A stretch of DNA of 64,000 nt. Source: Zizania palustris (lineage: Eukaryota; Streptophyta; Magnoliopsida; Poales; Poaceae). A program made the position numbers and the translations under genes. Below, one piece after another: positions 1 to 10,842 of the stretch. Where the stretch lies: assembly GCA_019279435.1 (NCBI GenBank), contig JAAALK010000079.1:106001198-106065197 (forward strand), written 5' to 3'. The notes under the pieces were generated by a model. The model had not been told where the DNA came from and ran no database searches. It worked only from the letters and a program-made list of their open reading frames with translations. How positions within the stretch are numbered: the first letter of the stretch is position 1; each line of letters opens with the position of its first letter.

Positions 1-578
1 GGGTGTGGCATGCGACATCTGCAGCAGGAGGCGCTCGGACAGGCGCCATGTGGAAGCAGAAGCCAGAGCGACGGCACGCGCTGAAGGTGTTCGGTCATAT
101 GTGAACATGAGACAACTAGCACAATAATCTATTTTTCCTTCCTTATTTTGTGTGCACTTGTGTTTATTTTCTAATTAGATTTAATTAATGCAAGCACTTT
201 ATTTTTTGGATTGCACTATGTATGTTCTTTGATGTATCGATGTATCCTTAGTGCATTCTGATATCTGTGAGCATATTTATTCATCTCACATTATTTTATC
301 CAATTAAATGCTTGAGTATCATTGACGATTTTATTTGTGCTTTCTGAAATGCCCGTGTGTTGAATGCAGTATTAATCTGCCTTTAAGCACTTTGATGGTG
401 TCTTTTAGATTATGACACCGGTCATTTTTATGCTAGATTATTTTCAGTGTTTGAGATCTGTTTGTTATCACTGATAGTCTTTTGAGGTGCATTGGGTGTT
501 GGGAGAAGGCCATCGATTCGAAAGAATTTCTTTGAGGCGCCCAATCACCCCCCTCTAGTCGCTACTCTCGGTCCTACA
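1..578 (+). mobile_element. 3' portion of a SIRE/Maximus-like Copia LTR
   Basis: The last about 100 bases (GGGAGAAGGCCATCGATTCG through GGTCGCTACTCTCGGTCCTACA) closely match the ends of the LTRs at 53600-53685 and 62500-62586, so this is the end of an LTR of the same lineage. It ends in ACA at 578. No tRNA primer site follows, so it is the end of a 3' LTR or of a solo LTR. The start lies outside the window. Confidence 0.8.
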
Positions 579-805
579 ACGCCAAGATTTGGTAAACCCC
601 AGACCCACTAAAGATGTCGTAAGGTCAATATAGGTCAAAGAGATCCGTTCAAAGAAAGTTAAGGAAGCTCGTCCATGTTGTTACAAATATGATCAGACAC
701 AGAAGAAGCTGATGGAGATAAGGAGCAAAAAAGAAGATGGAGATTATCTAGAATCGGTTAAGATAGAATACTTGGACGAGAAGTCTCTGGACTATAAATA
801 TGTAT
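579..805 (+). pseudogene. unknown coding remnant, interrupted by the gypsy insertion
   Basis: After an in-frame TAG near 640 there is an open, lysine- and glutamate-rich frame running to 804 (for example LMEIRSKKEDGDYLESVKIE). It is cut by the LTR that starts at 806. Across the 5-bp duplication the same frame resumes at 20669 and closes with TAG at 20681-20683. I do not recognise the family. It could be the C-terminus of a transposon protein or of a host gene fragment. The left side is cut by the LTR ending at 578. Confidence 0.4.
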
Positions 806-3800
806 TGTGGCGCCCCGATATACCGAAATCGGAACATTATTGAATTTCATAATAAAAACAATAATACAAGAGGTTCATCATGCGACAATCGTACATACGA
901 CAAGTATTCATGGTACGCAGACCATATTTATTACATCATAGTATAATAAAAACAATGATAAAAGTAGAATGCATGACGAACGCCTTCTTCAAGATCTTTC
1001 CGCTTGACTGGGTCACTACTCCAGACCATCCTCGTAGTAGGCATCCTCTGAAGTGTGTCCAACGGGTATGAGTACAAAAGTACTCAACAAGCCACCGCAA
1101 ATGAAAGTAGTAATGCAAGGTAATAACAAAGGAAGGATAATTGGCTAAAAGTGCGGAAAAGTACATTTTCAGTTATTGCATTTAGTGTGGTCAAATTTTG
1201 TCATGCGGAATAATAAACATGAACATCAATAATACCATCTAACTCGAGGAGTACGTTTTACCTCCTCGCACAACAGTCCTTATATGTCAAACCATCATGC
1301 ACATATATATCAAAAGTAATCTAACTGTGGGATGTCACGCAACCCGCCCTTGACCGTGGGCTCGCCTTTTCGAAAAGATTTATGACTCTGATCAGAGGTG
1401 TACTACTGTACCCACAAGGCACGCACTCATCCCAAACACCAAAGTGTAACGAGATGACCCATACCACGGGAACTCGTGCCAAAACCTTAGCATGAAATGC
1501 TCCAAGTGATAACCACCCGCTCTAGGTTTCGCCGGCGCGCCGGGCCGCATCCCGACTAACGTCGCACCCCTTTTTGCGCCACATCGGTACAAGCCACCCG
1601 CAGGTGATACTTGACCCATCTCCAAATGGTGGCCTCGGTTTGGAACACTCCATACCTTAGTTAGGACTTACCCATTAGACTTGTGGTTAGTATGGAAGTG
1701 TATTGCAACGGATCCCTCAGACCGGTCCTTATAGTGCCCCGGGTGCTACCGACCAATGCCCTAGCTTGCACCCAGAACCCACCATGCATTCACTCACAAC
1801 CACAACTCATCACCGACAGAATTCCAAGGATAAGAAGTAACGGAGATCATATAGTAGAACCATTTTGCTACGACTCATTTTTTTTATCCTATATTGATTG
1901 TGTCAATACATGGGACACTAGCTAATAATATTAATCATATGGTGACAAGGAGGTTAGGCGAGATAGCATGGCTTGGGTTGCACATCAGGGTCGGGGGATC
2001 CTAAATAAATATAATGTAAGGGTTTACATTGGACTAATGCATGTATAGCCTATGTGTTTTAGCGATAGTTTAATAAAACATGGGTTCAATATGCTAAAAA
2101 ATGTTGTTCGATGACTTGCCTTGATCAGCGAAAGGTGAGGGAGGGACTTCCGGGAAGTACTCCGGTTCCTCGACGGCGTCGTAGTCTTTCCAATATAAAT
2201 AAAGTGGAATAAAATAAATACAACATCCGATTAAACAATATAAAGTCACACAACAAGCACATAGGTTTTGATTGGTCCAAATTAAAGAAGACCAACTTGT
2301 TTAGTTTCTGAAGCTTATTTTATAAATAATTTTAAAATTAACTAAAAGGGATTATTGTCCTTTTTATAAGGGGTTTTGAATTGTGAAAAACCTCATTTTA
2401 AGTTTTCTATTTAATTTGAAATAAATGATTCAGAGAAAACTTAGTGGTTTCACCATATTAACAGGAAATGAATAAATATAAACTTTACTGAAATTTAAAT
2501 AATTGAATTTACATTTTTACCCTAAGGGCATTTGAATACCTATTTAAATAAACATGAAAAGTCCAAAGTAAACATACTGTTTTTATTGTATGAACATGAA
2601 GAGAATAATATTACAAATTTTCTGAAATTGGAATGGTAATTTTTGAAGTTAAAATGCGCCAGATATGAATTTTACAAGTTTAAAACAGTTTCTGGAATTT
2701 ATTTTAAATTTAAAATCCCCTCGGGTCCACGGTGAGCCAGGCCCACGGTTAACCCGCGCACTGTGCGCGTGGTCCGGCCCAATCTGGACCGTTGGATCCA
2801 GATCCAACGCGCGAGGGCGAGGCGGGGCGTTAAGTTGCGATCAACGGCTCACAGCGCTCGGTACCGCTTTGACCAGATGGACGCGCGAGATTAAACGGCG
2901 AAAGGTCCTATTCTACGCCGTCGGATCGAGATCGTGCGGCCAGGATCGAATCCAGCACGGCACATGTCGGGGGGTTAAGTACCCGTCTTCCCCGACTCCG
3001 GCGACGCGACGACGGGCGATTCCTATGACGGCGAGGGCTATCCGGCCTAGCTAGGGCTAAAAACGTAAAGAGGGTACTGAGGGGAACAAGAGGGTACCCT
3101 TGCGGTGGTCCGAGGTCGACGGACTGAGGCCGGCGACGAGAGGAGGCGGCAAGGTCGTTCGGGTCCAGGTCGGCGACGGCGATCCGGCGAGGCTCGTTGA
3201 TGGCGGAGGAGTGGCCGAGGTCGAGGAGGCTCTGGCGGTCACAGAGATGTGGTCGGCGAGGGCGGAGAGGGGTTCCGGCGACGGCAAGCGGTGGCTGAAG
3301 TACGGGTGGTGGTGTTGCGCTAAAAACCAAAATGTGAGTGCTCTATTCGTTCTGGAAGCGAATTGACGTGGGGGTTGAGCGCGGCGGTGGTCGGGGGTTT
3401 AAATAGAGGTACCGGCGGAGGCAGGGAGGGCGCAATCGGGGGAGGCCGTGAGTAAACGCCGGCGAGGTGGTTTCACTGCATGCGGGCGATAACGGGATGA
3501 TGACGCGTGAAATCAATGGGGGAAACGGTCGGCGTGACGTGGGGGATTCAATGCCGGCGATAAATGAAGGGGAGGGGACCGGCGACGAGCGAATCGCGGG
3601 GTTTAAATTCGGCCGGCGAAGTTTGGGGGCGGTGGCGCGAGGTGGATGATGGTACTGACAGGCGGGGGCCACTGGCCAGCGAGCGCGAGCGCACGAGCGA
3701 GGAGACTGACGGGTGGGGTCGGGCTCGGCCGAGGGAGTGAGCTGGTTGGCGCCGACGGGTGGGGTCGGGCTGTCGGGTGCGTGCGCGAAGGGAGAGGGGC

Positions 3801-4171
3801 TCACTGATGGGTGGGGTCGGGCTGTTAGTCCGAGGCGGGCAAGGGTAACGGGCTGGGCCGGCCGGGAGAGAGAGAAAGGGAGGGGAACGCCCATTACTGT
3901 TTAAAATGTTTTCTGATTAAAAATAATTGCAGAAATTGGTTTAAAATAATAGTGCTATTTCCAAGGTTGATAAATTTTTGTAAAAATTCTCAAAAATATA
4001 TCTCGGCTTTAGGATCATACATAAAAATTTTCAGCTCCTGGTTTGGCCATTTAATCTAGGTTGTAGTTCAAAATGGTGAAGGAGGGCATTTAAAGGTATT
4101 TCCAAAATAATAATCTCTAGGAAATTGGATTAAATAATATTTTTATTTCTTTGAAAATTTGGGGTGTTACA
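806..4171 (-). repeat. 3' LTR of the gypsy chromovirus (3366 bp)
   Basis: It pairs over its full length with 17296-20667, with scattered substitutions and small indels visible throughout. An AT-rich half (806-2700) is joined to a strongly GC-rich block (about 2700-3890). On the minus strand TATTTAAAC near 3398-3405 is a candidate TATA element. The proline- and arginine-rich frames at 2908-3894 arise from the GC-rich block and are not genes. Confidence 0.93.
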
Positions 4172-4188
4172 AACTTATCCCCCTTACA
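4172..4188 (-). other. polypurine tract of the gypsy chromovirus
   Basis: The minus strand reads AAGGGGGATAAGTT directly before the 3' LTR start TGTAACACCCC. This is the expected position and composition of a plus-strand primer. Confidence 0.8.
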
Positions 4189-4215
4189 AAGAATCTCGTC
4201 CTCGAGATTGGATCG

Positions 4216-4335
4216 CTACTCGAATAATTCAGGGTATTGGGCTTTCAGTTCATCTTCTTTTTCCCATGTAGCTTCTTCGGCGGGGTGGTTGTCCCACTGA
4301 ACCTTGCAGAAGCGGACTACATGACTCCTGGTTAC
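4216..4335 (-). pseudogene. chromodomain C-terminus of the gypsy pol, separated by the nested insertion
   Basis: On the minus strand from 4335 the frame reads VRFCKVQWDNHPAEEATWEK and ends at TAG 4216-4218. This is the C-terminal chromodomain-like segment of chromovirus integrase, thought to steer integration to particular chromatin. It continues the integrase frame that stops at 11823. The 5-bp GTTAC duplication (4331-4335 and 11823-11827) shows the two parts were once adjacent. Confidence 0.85.
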
Positions 4336-5807
4336 TGTTGTAGCAATTGTGTTAGCTACAACACAGGTTTTGTATGTGTGTATATGACGTGTAGAATGAA
4401 CCTCGATGGTTCTCTCAGAGGGAGAAGGGGTTTATACTGGTTCGGACCTCCCCTAGGGGATAATAGCCCTACGTCCAGTTTGTGGTGGATTTGGCATGGT
4501 ATGCCTTGGTGTGGAGAAAAGAACTCTAGGGTCTCATGGCCCCCTCGAGCGTGTGTCCTGTTACAAGGGCTTGGCCCTGCTTTTATAGGCACGCAGGCCA
4601 AAGGAAAAGCTAGGCTCGTAGGGGCAAAGAGGGGAAAAGGAGCTAGCTACGGTACAAAAGTGTTTTACAGCTTTACAGACGTGTCAGGTAACGTCACATC
4701 TTGACCAGCTAGACGACAAACTATGGACAGAGGGGCCCCTGGTACGACTTCTTCACTGCAGCGGGGCGTAAATATCTTCTGGGTTCGGAGTAGGGCCGGA
4801 GCTCCGAATCCGGGGCTCCGAACTGGGGCCTCCGAACTGGGGGCCTTCGAACTAGGGCCTCCGAACTAGGGGCCTCCGAACCGGGGCCTCCGAACCGGCC
4901 GGAGAGGGTCCGGAGACTAGGTCTGAGGAGCTCCGAAGGGAGCTCGAAGGCTAACTCCGGACAGGGCTCGAAGGCTAACTCCGAAGAAGGCCCATAGGCT
5001 GGCTTCGAAGTTAGCCTAAGACTTAGCTTTTATAGGCACGCAGGCCAAAGGAAAAGACCGGGATGCCCCCTATGAGTCCTAGGCTCGTAGGGGCAAAGAG
5101 GGGAAAAGGAGCTAGCTACGGTACAAAAGTGCTTTACAGCTTCACAGACGTTTCAGGTAACGTCACATATTGACCAGCTAGACGACAAACTATGGACAGA
5201 GGGGCCCCTGGTACGACTTCTTCACTGCAGCAGGGCGTAAATATCTTCTCGGTTCGGAGTAGGGCCGGAGCTCCGAATCCGGGGCTCCGAACTGGGGCCT
5301 CCGAACTGGGGGGCCTCCGAACTGGGGCCTCCAAACTAGGGCCTCTGAACTGGGGGCCTCCGAACTGGGGCCTTCGAACCGGGGCCTCCGAACCGGGGCC
5401 TCCGAACCAGGGCCTCCGAACCGGGGCCTCCGAACCGGCCGGAGAGGGTCCAGAGACTAGCTCTGAGGAGCTCCGAAGGGAGCTCGAAGGCTAACTCCGG
5501 ACAGGGCTCGAAGGCTAACTCTGAAGAAGGCCCGGAGGCTGGCTTCGAAGTTAGCCTGAGACTTAGCTTCTGGCGGTCTTCAAGGAATCTTGAGGGCTTC
5601 GCTCTGGAGGGCTCCGAGGGACCCCGCTCTAGAGGGCTTCGACGGGGCTTGGGGGCTCCGCCCCGGTAGGATCCGAAGGGTACCTTGGAACCTAGAAATA
5701 GCTTCTTTGGGAAGATACGGGCCTCGACAGTGCCGGGCTCCGGGCCGAAGGCTGTCTGAGGCTGACATCATTTGGCCCCTGTTCAAGGGAAGCCTATTCC
5801 CCCAACA
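4336..5807 (-). repeat. 3' LTR of the Tat-like element, with an internal tandem duplication
   Basis: It is 1472 bp against 980 bp for its partner. A segment starting GCTTTTATAGGCACGCAGGC at 4579 starts again at 5026, so about 450-540 bp is repeated in tandem. Within each copy is a short array of roughly 14-bp units (CCTCCGAACTGGGG) at about 4800-4905 and 5265-5440. Confidence 0.9.
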
Positions 5808-5819
5808 GTAGCCCCTCGC
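5808..5819 (-). other. polypurine tract of the Tat-like element
   Basis: The minus strand reads GCGAGGGGCTAC directly before LTR start TGTTGGGG. The same junction is seen at 37943 in the related element F. Confidence 0.75.
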
Positions 5820-5948
5820 GTGCAGGCCTTCGGAATGAAGGGGTGTGCACGCCCTTGGGACAAATGACCGTTACCCTGCGCTGGGCCGCTTCTCTGAAGG
5901 CCCACGAAACAGTGGGTTCGGTCCATGACCGTCGGAATTCTTACCGCC

Positions 5949-5956
5949 TATAAATA
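5949..5956 (+). promoter_or_regulatory. TATA box of the opposite-strand gene
   Basis: TATAAATA sits in the context TTACCGCCTATAAATAGGGG, 139 bases upstream of the ATG at 6095. The same context (TACCGCCTATAAAAGG, 38271 on) precedes the homologous gene in element F, which supports a conserved promoter for this gene that is separate from the LTR. Confidence 0.65.
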
Positions 5957-6094
5957 GGGGTTTACCACGTGCGGCTTCAGCACGCTCTCATTTTCTTTCT
6001 TCTTATTGCCTTACAACCTTCGCTCCCTTCTCCTCCTTGGCTTCACACGGAGCACCTTCGCTAGTTTAGCCCCTCGCGCCGAAGTCCCACCAAA

Positions 6095-9001
6095 ATGCCA
6101 AAGAAGGCAGTTTCGAAGTCTTTGGCCTTGGGCCCAGGTTCGAGCTCCGCCCAACTGCAGGCGGCGGCGGCTGCGGCAGCGAAGCCTGCACCTAGGTGGC
6201 TGGGGCCGAGGGACCTTCGGGCACCCTTCGACAAATTCGAGCAGACGCTGGAGATGAGGGCCTCGATCTCCATGGAGGAGTCAGTCCGGAGGGCCTGCGA
6301 AGGGAGGATCGCAGCGAAGATCCAACCCAGGGTCTCGGAGAAGTCAGAGGCCGAGCCGAGGCCTCGGGCCGACGAAGTAGTTGTATTTGAGGCTTTCTTC
6401 GAAGCCGGCCTCGGGTTGCCAGCAGTGGGGATGCTGAGCGAAGTCTTGAGGGCTTACAACCTCGAACTTCCTCAACTCTCGCCCAATGCCGTGGCGAGGC
6501 TCGCTGTTTTTGAGTGGGCCATGAGGGCCGAAGGGTGCGAGGGCCGCGCCGACGTCTTTGTCACCCTCCACGACACCAACTGCCAACTGAAGCCAAGGGA
6601 GGGCTCGGACCGCGTCAAGAGGGCATTGTCCTTCGGTAGCGCCAACTTCCAGCTTCGGAGGGAGTTCCAAGATGCCTTCCCGGCGAGGGCTGTTAACAAC
6701 AAGTGGTACTCGAAGTGGGACCAGGAGTGGTTCTATGCCTCCGTCGGCACGAACTCTCCCCTTCAGAGTACCAATGCCCACATCTTATACCGGTGCGAAG
6801 GGGTGGTGAAGACCAGCCTGGGCACCCTTCGCTCGAGGATCTCGCTTCTTCGGAGGGTGGCGGCGAAGATGAGCATGAGGGACCTCACGGAGGAGTTCAT
6901 CACCCTTCGACTCAGCCCCCTCGTGCGTTCTTGGCCGGAGGGGCTCTTCCAAGCTTTGGGCCAAGGGGGACTAAGCGAGTTGGCCTTCGAACGCTTTGGT
7001 AAGGCCTCGAAAACTCTCCACTTTCATACTTCGCAAACTTCACTCTGACTTGAACTTTTATGAAGCCCATCTTGAAGTGAGGACTCCGGAGAAGGCCATC
7101 GCGGCGGCAGAGCACGTTGTGGGGACTCCGACACCAGAGGAGCAGGCCCAGCGCCTCGCTTCGGTGGGGTCTTGGGAGCATTGGAACAGGGTATGGACCA
7201 CGCTCGGCTTCGAGGTGTTCCCTGCCCTGCCGGACTTCTCCCACCTCGCAACTTCGGCGGCTAGTGCCAAGAGGAAGAGAGGGGACGACGACGATCCTGA
7301 GAGTTCGAGGGCTCAGATGGAGGTCCCTGCGAGCGAGGTCCTTACTCCGGAGGAGGTAGCGGCGGAGCCCATGAGCGCTTCGTCTACTAAGAAGGCAGTG
7401 AAGGCTCCGACGACGACTTCGGTGGTGGAGGCCGACGCGCTCACCCCATCCACCAAGAAGGCCATGGAGGCCTCGACGGTGACGACTTCGGGCACGAAGG
7501 CCGACACGCCAGCCTCGTAGCGGAGGGACTGGGGGGCGCACATCGACCCCTTTCCTTTGAAGAAATATCTGACGAAGGTGAATCCTTCTAACATGCTTCT
7601 CTTTAATGTGCGGATCCTGATTTGGTCTTTTTTGCAGAAGGTGATGCCGGTGTGAGGCCCACTGCGGCGAAGCCTGCGAAGGATGATGCCGGTGCGAGGT
7701 CTACCGCCGTGAAGCCAGCAGAGGATGGCGCTGGTGCGAGGTCCGCCTCCGCGAAGCAAGCAAAGGCCTCCGGTAGCAGCAGCAGCAGCGGCAGCAACGG
7801 CAGTAGCTCGGAGTCTGACAGCTCCTCGTCTGAAGAAGACGGAGGCAGCGGCTGTGGCGAAGGGGACCCCCAAAGCGACGAAGAGGTTGATGTGGTGAAC
7901 CTAGGCCCTGCTTCGCCGAAGCCTGCCCAGGTGGCCGCGGTAGAGATTGTTCATCCTTTTCGGCCGAAGGGTGTCGTGATGGAGGTGGCAATCAACAACT
8001 TCCGCGAGGCTTGTGCATCTGCGGAGGCAGGGGATTTGGTGGCTCAACTTAGCCATACGAACCCCACGGAGCTCTTCATCAGTGCGAACGAGGCTCTTGT
8101 GTGGGTGAGTGAAGTCCTACACCCTTTGAGCTATACTTTAATCCTCGACCAACACTTACGATTTCTTGAATTCTTTCAGGCCTTCGCACTGAATGCAGCA
8201 GCTTCGACTTCTGCGGACGGGCGGATGACGCGCCTAGCAGAGGAAAAGGAGGCCCTCTGATGCGAAGTCTCAGTGGAGGCCGAGAAGCGAAGGCGGGCCG
8301 AAGCTTCAGCTGATACGGCGAGGGGTGAGGCCGATACGGCGAGGGCTGAGGCCGAGACGGCGAGGGCTGAGGTAAAGGCGGCAAAGGCTGTGGCCAAGGC
8401 TGAGGCCAACAAGGCTAAGGAAGCCTTGGCTTCGGAGTTGGACCGGCTCCGCGCGGAGCTCAAGGCAGCGAAGGACGCCGAGGCCCGACAGGCGAAGGAG
8501 AACTCTTCACTCCGCCAACGGGCTCAGAAGCTTGAAGACTTCGTCGTGGACAACCTTGATGAAGCCACTCAGAGTCTGACTGAAGTCCTCGAGCAGATAG
8601 GGACCGACTGCCGAGCTCTGGACTTCGGTGACCAGGATCCAATTGGGGATCGCGCCGAGTTCTTGAAGGTAGTAGCTTCGACGGTGGAGCAATCGCTGAA
8701 GGCCTTCGCCTTGATGGCCGGCCGAGTCGCGGGCCAAGGAGTGTTGCAGATGCTTCATGACGCGGGGTGCGACCACCTCGGGGAAGCAACCTCCGTGGCC
8801 CCGGTGGCCTTCGGGGGCCAACACTTGGTGACGCCTCCGACAGACATCCATGGAGCCTGGCGGCGGCTGCAGGAGCCCTGGAAGGAGCAAGGCTGCGAAG
8901 CAGTCCTCGAACTTCAGAAGGCAGTCCGCCTTCGCCGATCCAAAGCACCTGGTGCGTCCGATCGGCCTTCGACATCGACACCTCCACCTCCGAAGGTGTA
9001 G
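6095..9001 (+). pseudogene. Transposase_28-type ('putative gypsy type transposon') gene, opposite strand to its element
   Basis: This is a split gene on the plus strand. Exon 1 is 6095-6998 (MPKKAVSKSLALGPGSSS; then ARLAVFEWAMRAEGCEGRAD and KWYSKWDQEWFYASV, which resemble Pfam PF04195, from memory). Intron 6999-7065 is GT..AG. Exon 2 from 7066 carries a basic and acidic linker and meets TAG at 7518. A further exon from about 7638 is serine- and glutamate-rich. Intron 8105-8179 is GT..AG in phase. A last exon from 8180 has a long alanine/glutamate coiled coil and ends at 9001. TGA at 8258-8260 interrupts the coiled-coil frame, and the 7577/7638 junction does not keep frame, so this copy is probably broken. 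Its function is unknown. Confidence 0.75.
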
Positions 9002-10820
9002 ATCTCCTTAGGCTTCTTGTAATACTTAGCTGCAGGCTTGTAAAAACTTATCAGCTTATTAATATGAATGCGGGGGTTTCTTATACCTGCCCAGGCTTAG
9101 CCTCCGAATGTTGACTTCGAAGTACTTGAGGATTCTAAAGAACTTCAATAGTTGTGGGCAGTCCTCGAAGTAGCTAGGTCCGAAGGCCCCCCTCGGTTTA
9201 AGCTTCCGAGGGGACCTAACGGCGAAGCCATCCCCGAAGTAGCTCAGGATCTGCTAGCCATTGTGAAGACGGAGTCTCTTCAGAGTTCTTCGTTTTTGCC
9301 TTCGCGAATGGTCTTAGCGGGCGACGAAGCTTTAGACTTCTCTGCCTTTGATACAGCACCGCCTGCCTCGCTAACTCAGAGTGACCTGCAAGGTGGAGGA
9401 CGAGGTCTGTGGGCTTCGGAGCCTGGACGAGCCGGACGTGGGAGGGCAGGCTCCGACGAGGCTTCGTCCAGTCGAGGGGGCCCTGGCCGAAAGAAAGGCA
9501 AGCGAGGGTTGGGGCCTCGCACTCAATTCTTCTTAGGCTTAGATACAGACTACACGTAGCTTTGTAGTCGAAGTACATTTGTAACATACTTCTCAATTAT
9601 CATTCAATGAATGGAGTTTATTGTATTTGCATACTTCGTCTGCATGCTTCGCATTGCCTGATGACTTCGAACATTTTAGCTTGTCACGCTCGTACTGCGT
9701 ATTCGCACACCTCGCATACATGCTTCCCCCCTTGCTCGTGGCAGCTAGGGACTTAGCTGTTGCTGGTGCGGGCAATAAAAATGCGGAGGGGTGCGCCTTT
9801 TTGGCGGCTTCGAATGCTTGAAATGTACTGAGCAAAGGCCTCTTTTGGGCTTCGACTGTGTTAATTTGGAGCGAAGCAAGGCTTCAGCGTAGCCAATTTA
9901 AGCGAAGCATGCTTCGGCATGCTAGGATTTGGATGTTGTACGCGAGCAAGGCTCTGAAACGCACTCAGATTTTTAAGCGAAGCATGGCTTCGACATGCTT
10001 GATTTTTAGCTTAAATCACGTCACGCGAAGCGAGGCCTCGGTGTGTGTTTAGATAGCGAAGCAAGGCTTCTAGAGCTTGGTCCTGTAGTGAAAAGGATAT
10101 TTGGTGTGGATTCACCGAACCTGTGATTTTGAGCCACCTTCGACTCTGAGCCACCTTGACTCTGGGTCACTTACGACCCTGGGTCACCTTCGACCCTGGG
10201 ATGCTTCGGGTGTGGAACCCGAAATCGCTGGACGCATCGGGCCAGTGGCCCGGAGTCCTTGGACACATCGGGCCAGTGGCCCGGAGTCCTTTTAGCCCAC
10301 TGCTACGGGCCCGGAGGCACTGTGTAGCCTTTGGAGGGGTGCTCCGGATTTTGTAAAGCGAAGCGAGGCTTCGGATTTTAAATAAGGCGAAGCGAGGCTT
10401 CGGGTTTTTGATAAGGCGAAGCAAGGCTTTGAATTTTTTCAATAAGACGGGGCAGAAATTTGCTTTAAAGGCGAAGCAGGGCTTCGAATTTCAAGGCGAA
10501 GCAGGGCTTCGAATATATATCAAAGTAATTGCGACATTGTACATCGAAGTGGTACTTCAGATAGTGGACATACCTCGTAAAGTGGCTGAAGGTTGGCCTC
10601 GTAGCCCCTTGGGCTTTGACGACCTTCGATGCATGAAGCGGAGCCCCCTGCTATAGGGTGAGCTCTGGTATGTGAAGGGTACGGGAAGGCGAAGAGGGCC
10701 TTCGAGCTGCACCCGAAGCCCCTTGCCGAAGGGTGCGTGAAGCGAGAAAGCTTCGAAGCTCCCCCCTCAGGCGTACTTCGAGTTGCAGACAGTGGCAGAG
10801 AACTTAGCTTTTTGGACTAA
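9002..10820. other. non-coding interior of the Tat-like element with GAAGC/GCTTC motif clusters
   Basis: This stretch has no convincing gene. An open frame at 9152-9559 (plus) is possible but unrecognised. From about 9860 to 10520 the motif GCGAAGC(A/G)AGGCTTCG recurs roughly ten times at irregular spacing. At 10130-10200 there are repeats of GACCCTGGGTCACCTTCG. At 10231-10290 a 30-base unit (ACATCGGGCCAGTGGCCCGG) is doubled. Confidence 0.7.
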
Positions 10821-10842
10821 GATCCTCACGGACGGCGCCAAC
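10821..10842 (-). other. primer-binding site of the Tat-like element
   Basis: The minus strand reads GTTGGCGCCGTCCGTGAGGA immediately after the LTR end. It is nearly the same as the site at 63771 in element C, a typical gypsy PBS of Tat/Athila type that is not complementary to initiator Met tRNA. Confidence 0.88.

Noticed and set aside
2908..3894. Proline/arginine-rich minus-strand frames of 140 and 183 codons
   Set aside because: They lie in the GC-rich block of an LTR, overlap frames on the other strand, and the matching frames in the other LTR are broken differently.
6344..8987. Minus-strand frames of up to 209 codons inside the Tat-like element
   Set aside because: They are antisense shadows of the GC-rich plus-strand gene with its introns and domain similarity.
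9152..9559. Plus-strand 135-codon frame after the antisense gene
   Set aside because: Possible extra exon or second small gene, but no splice link or recognisable domain, so not called.
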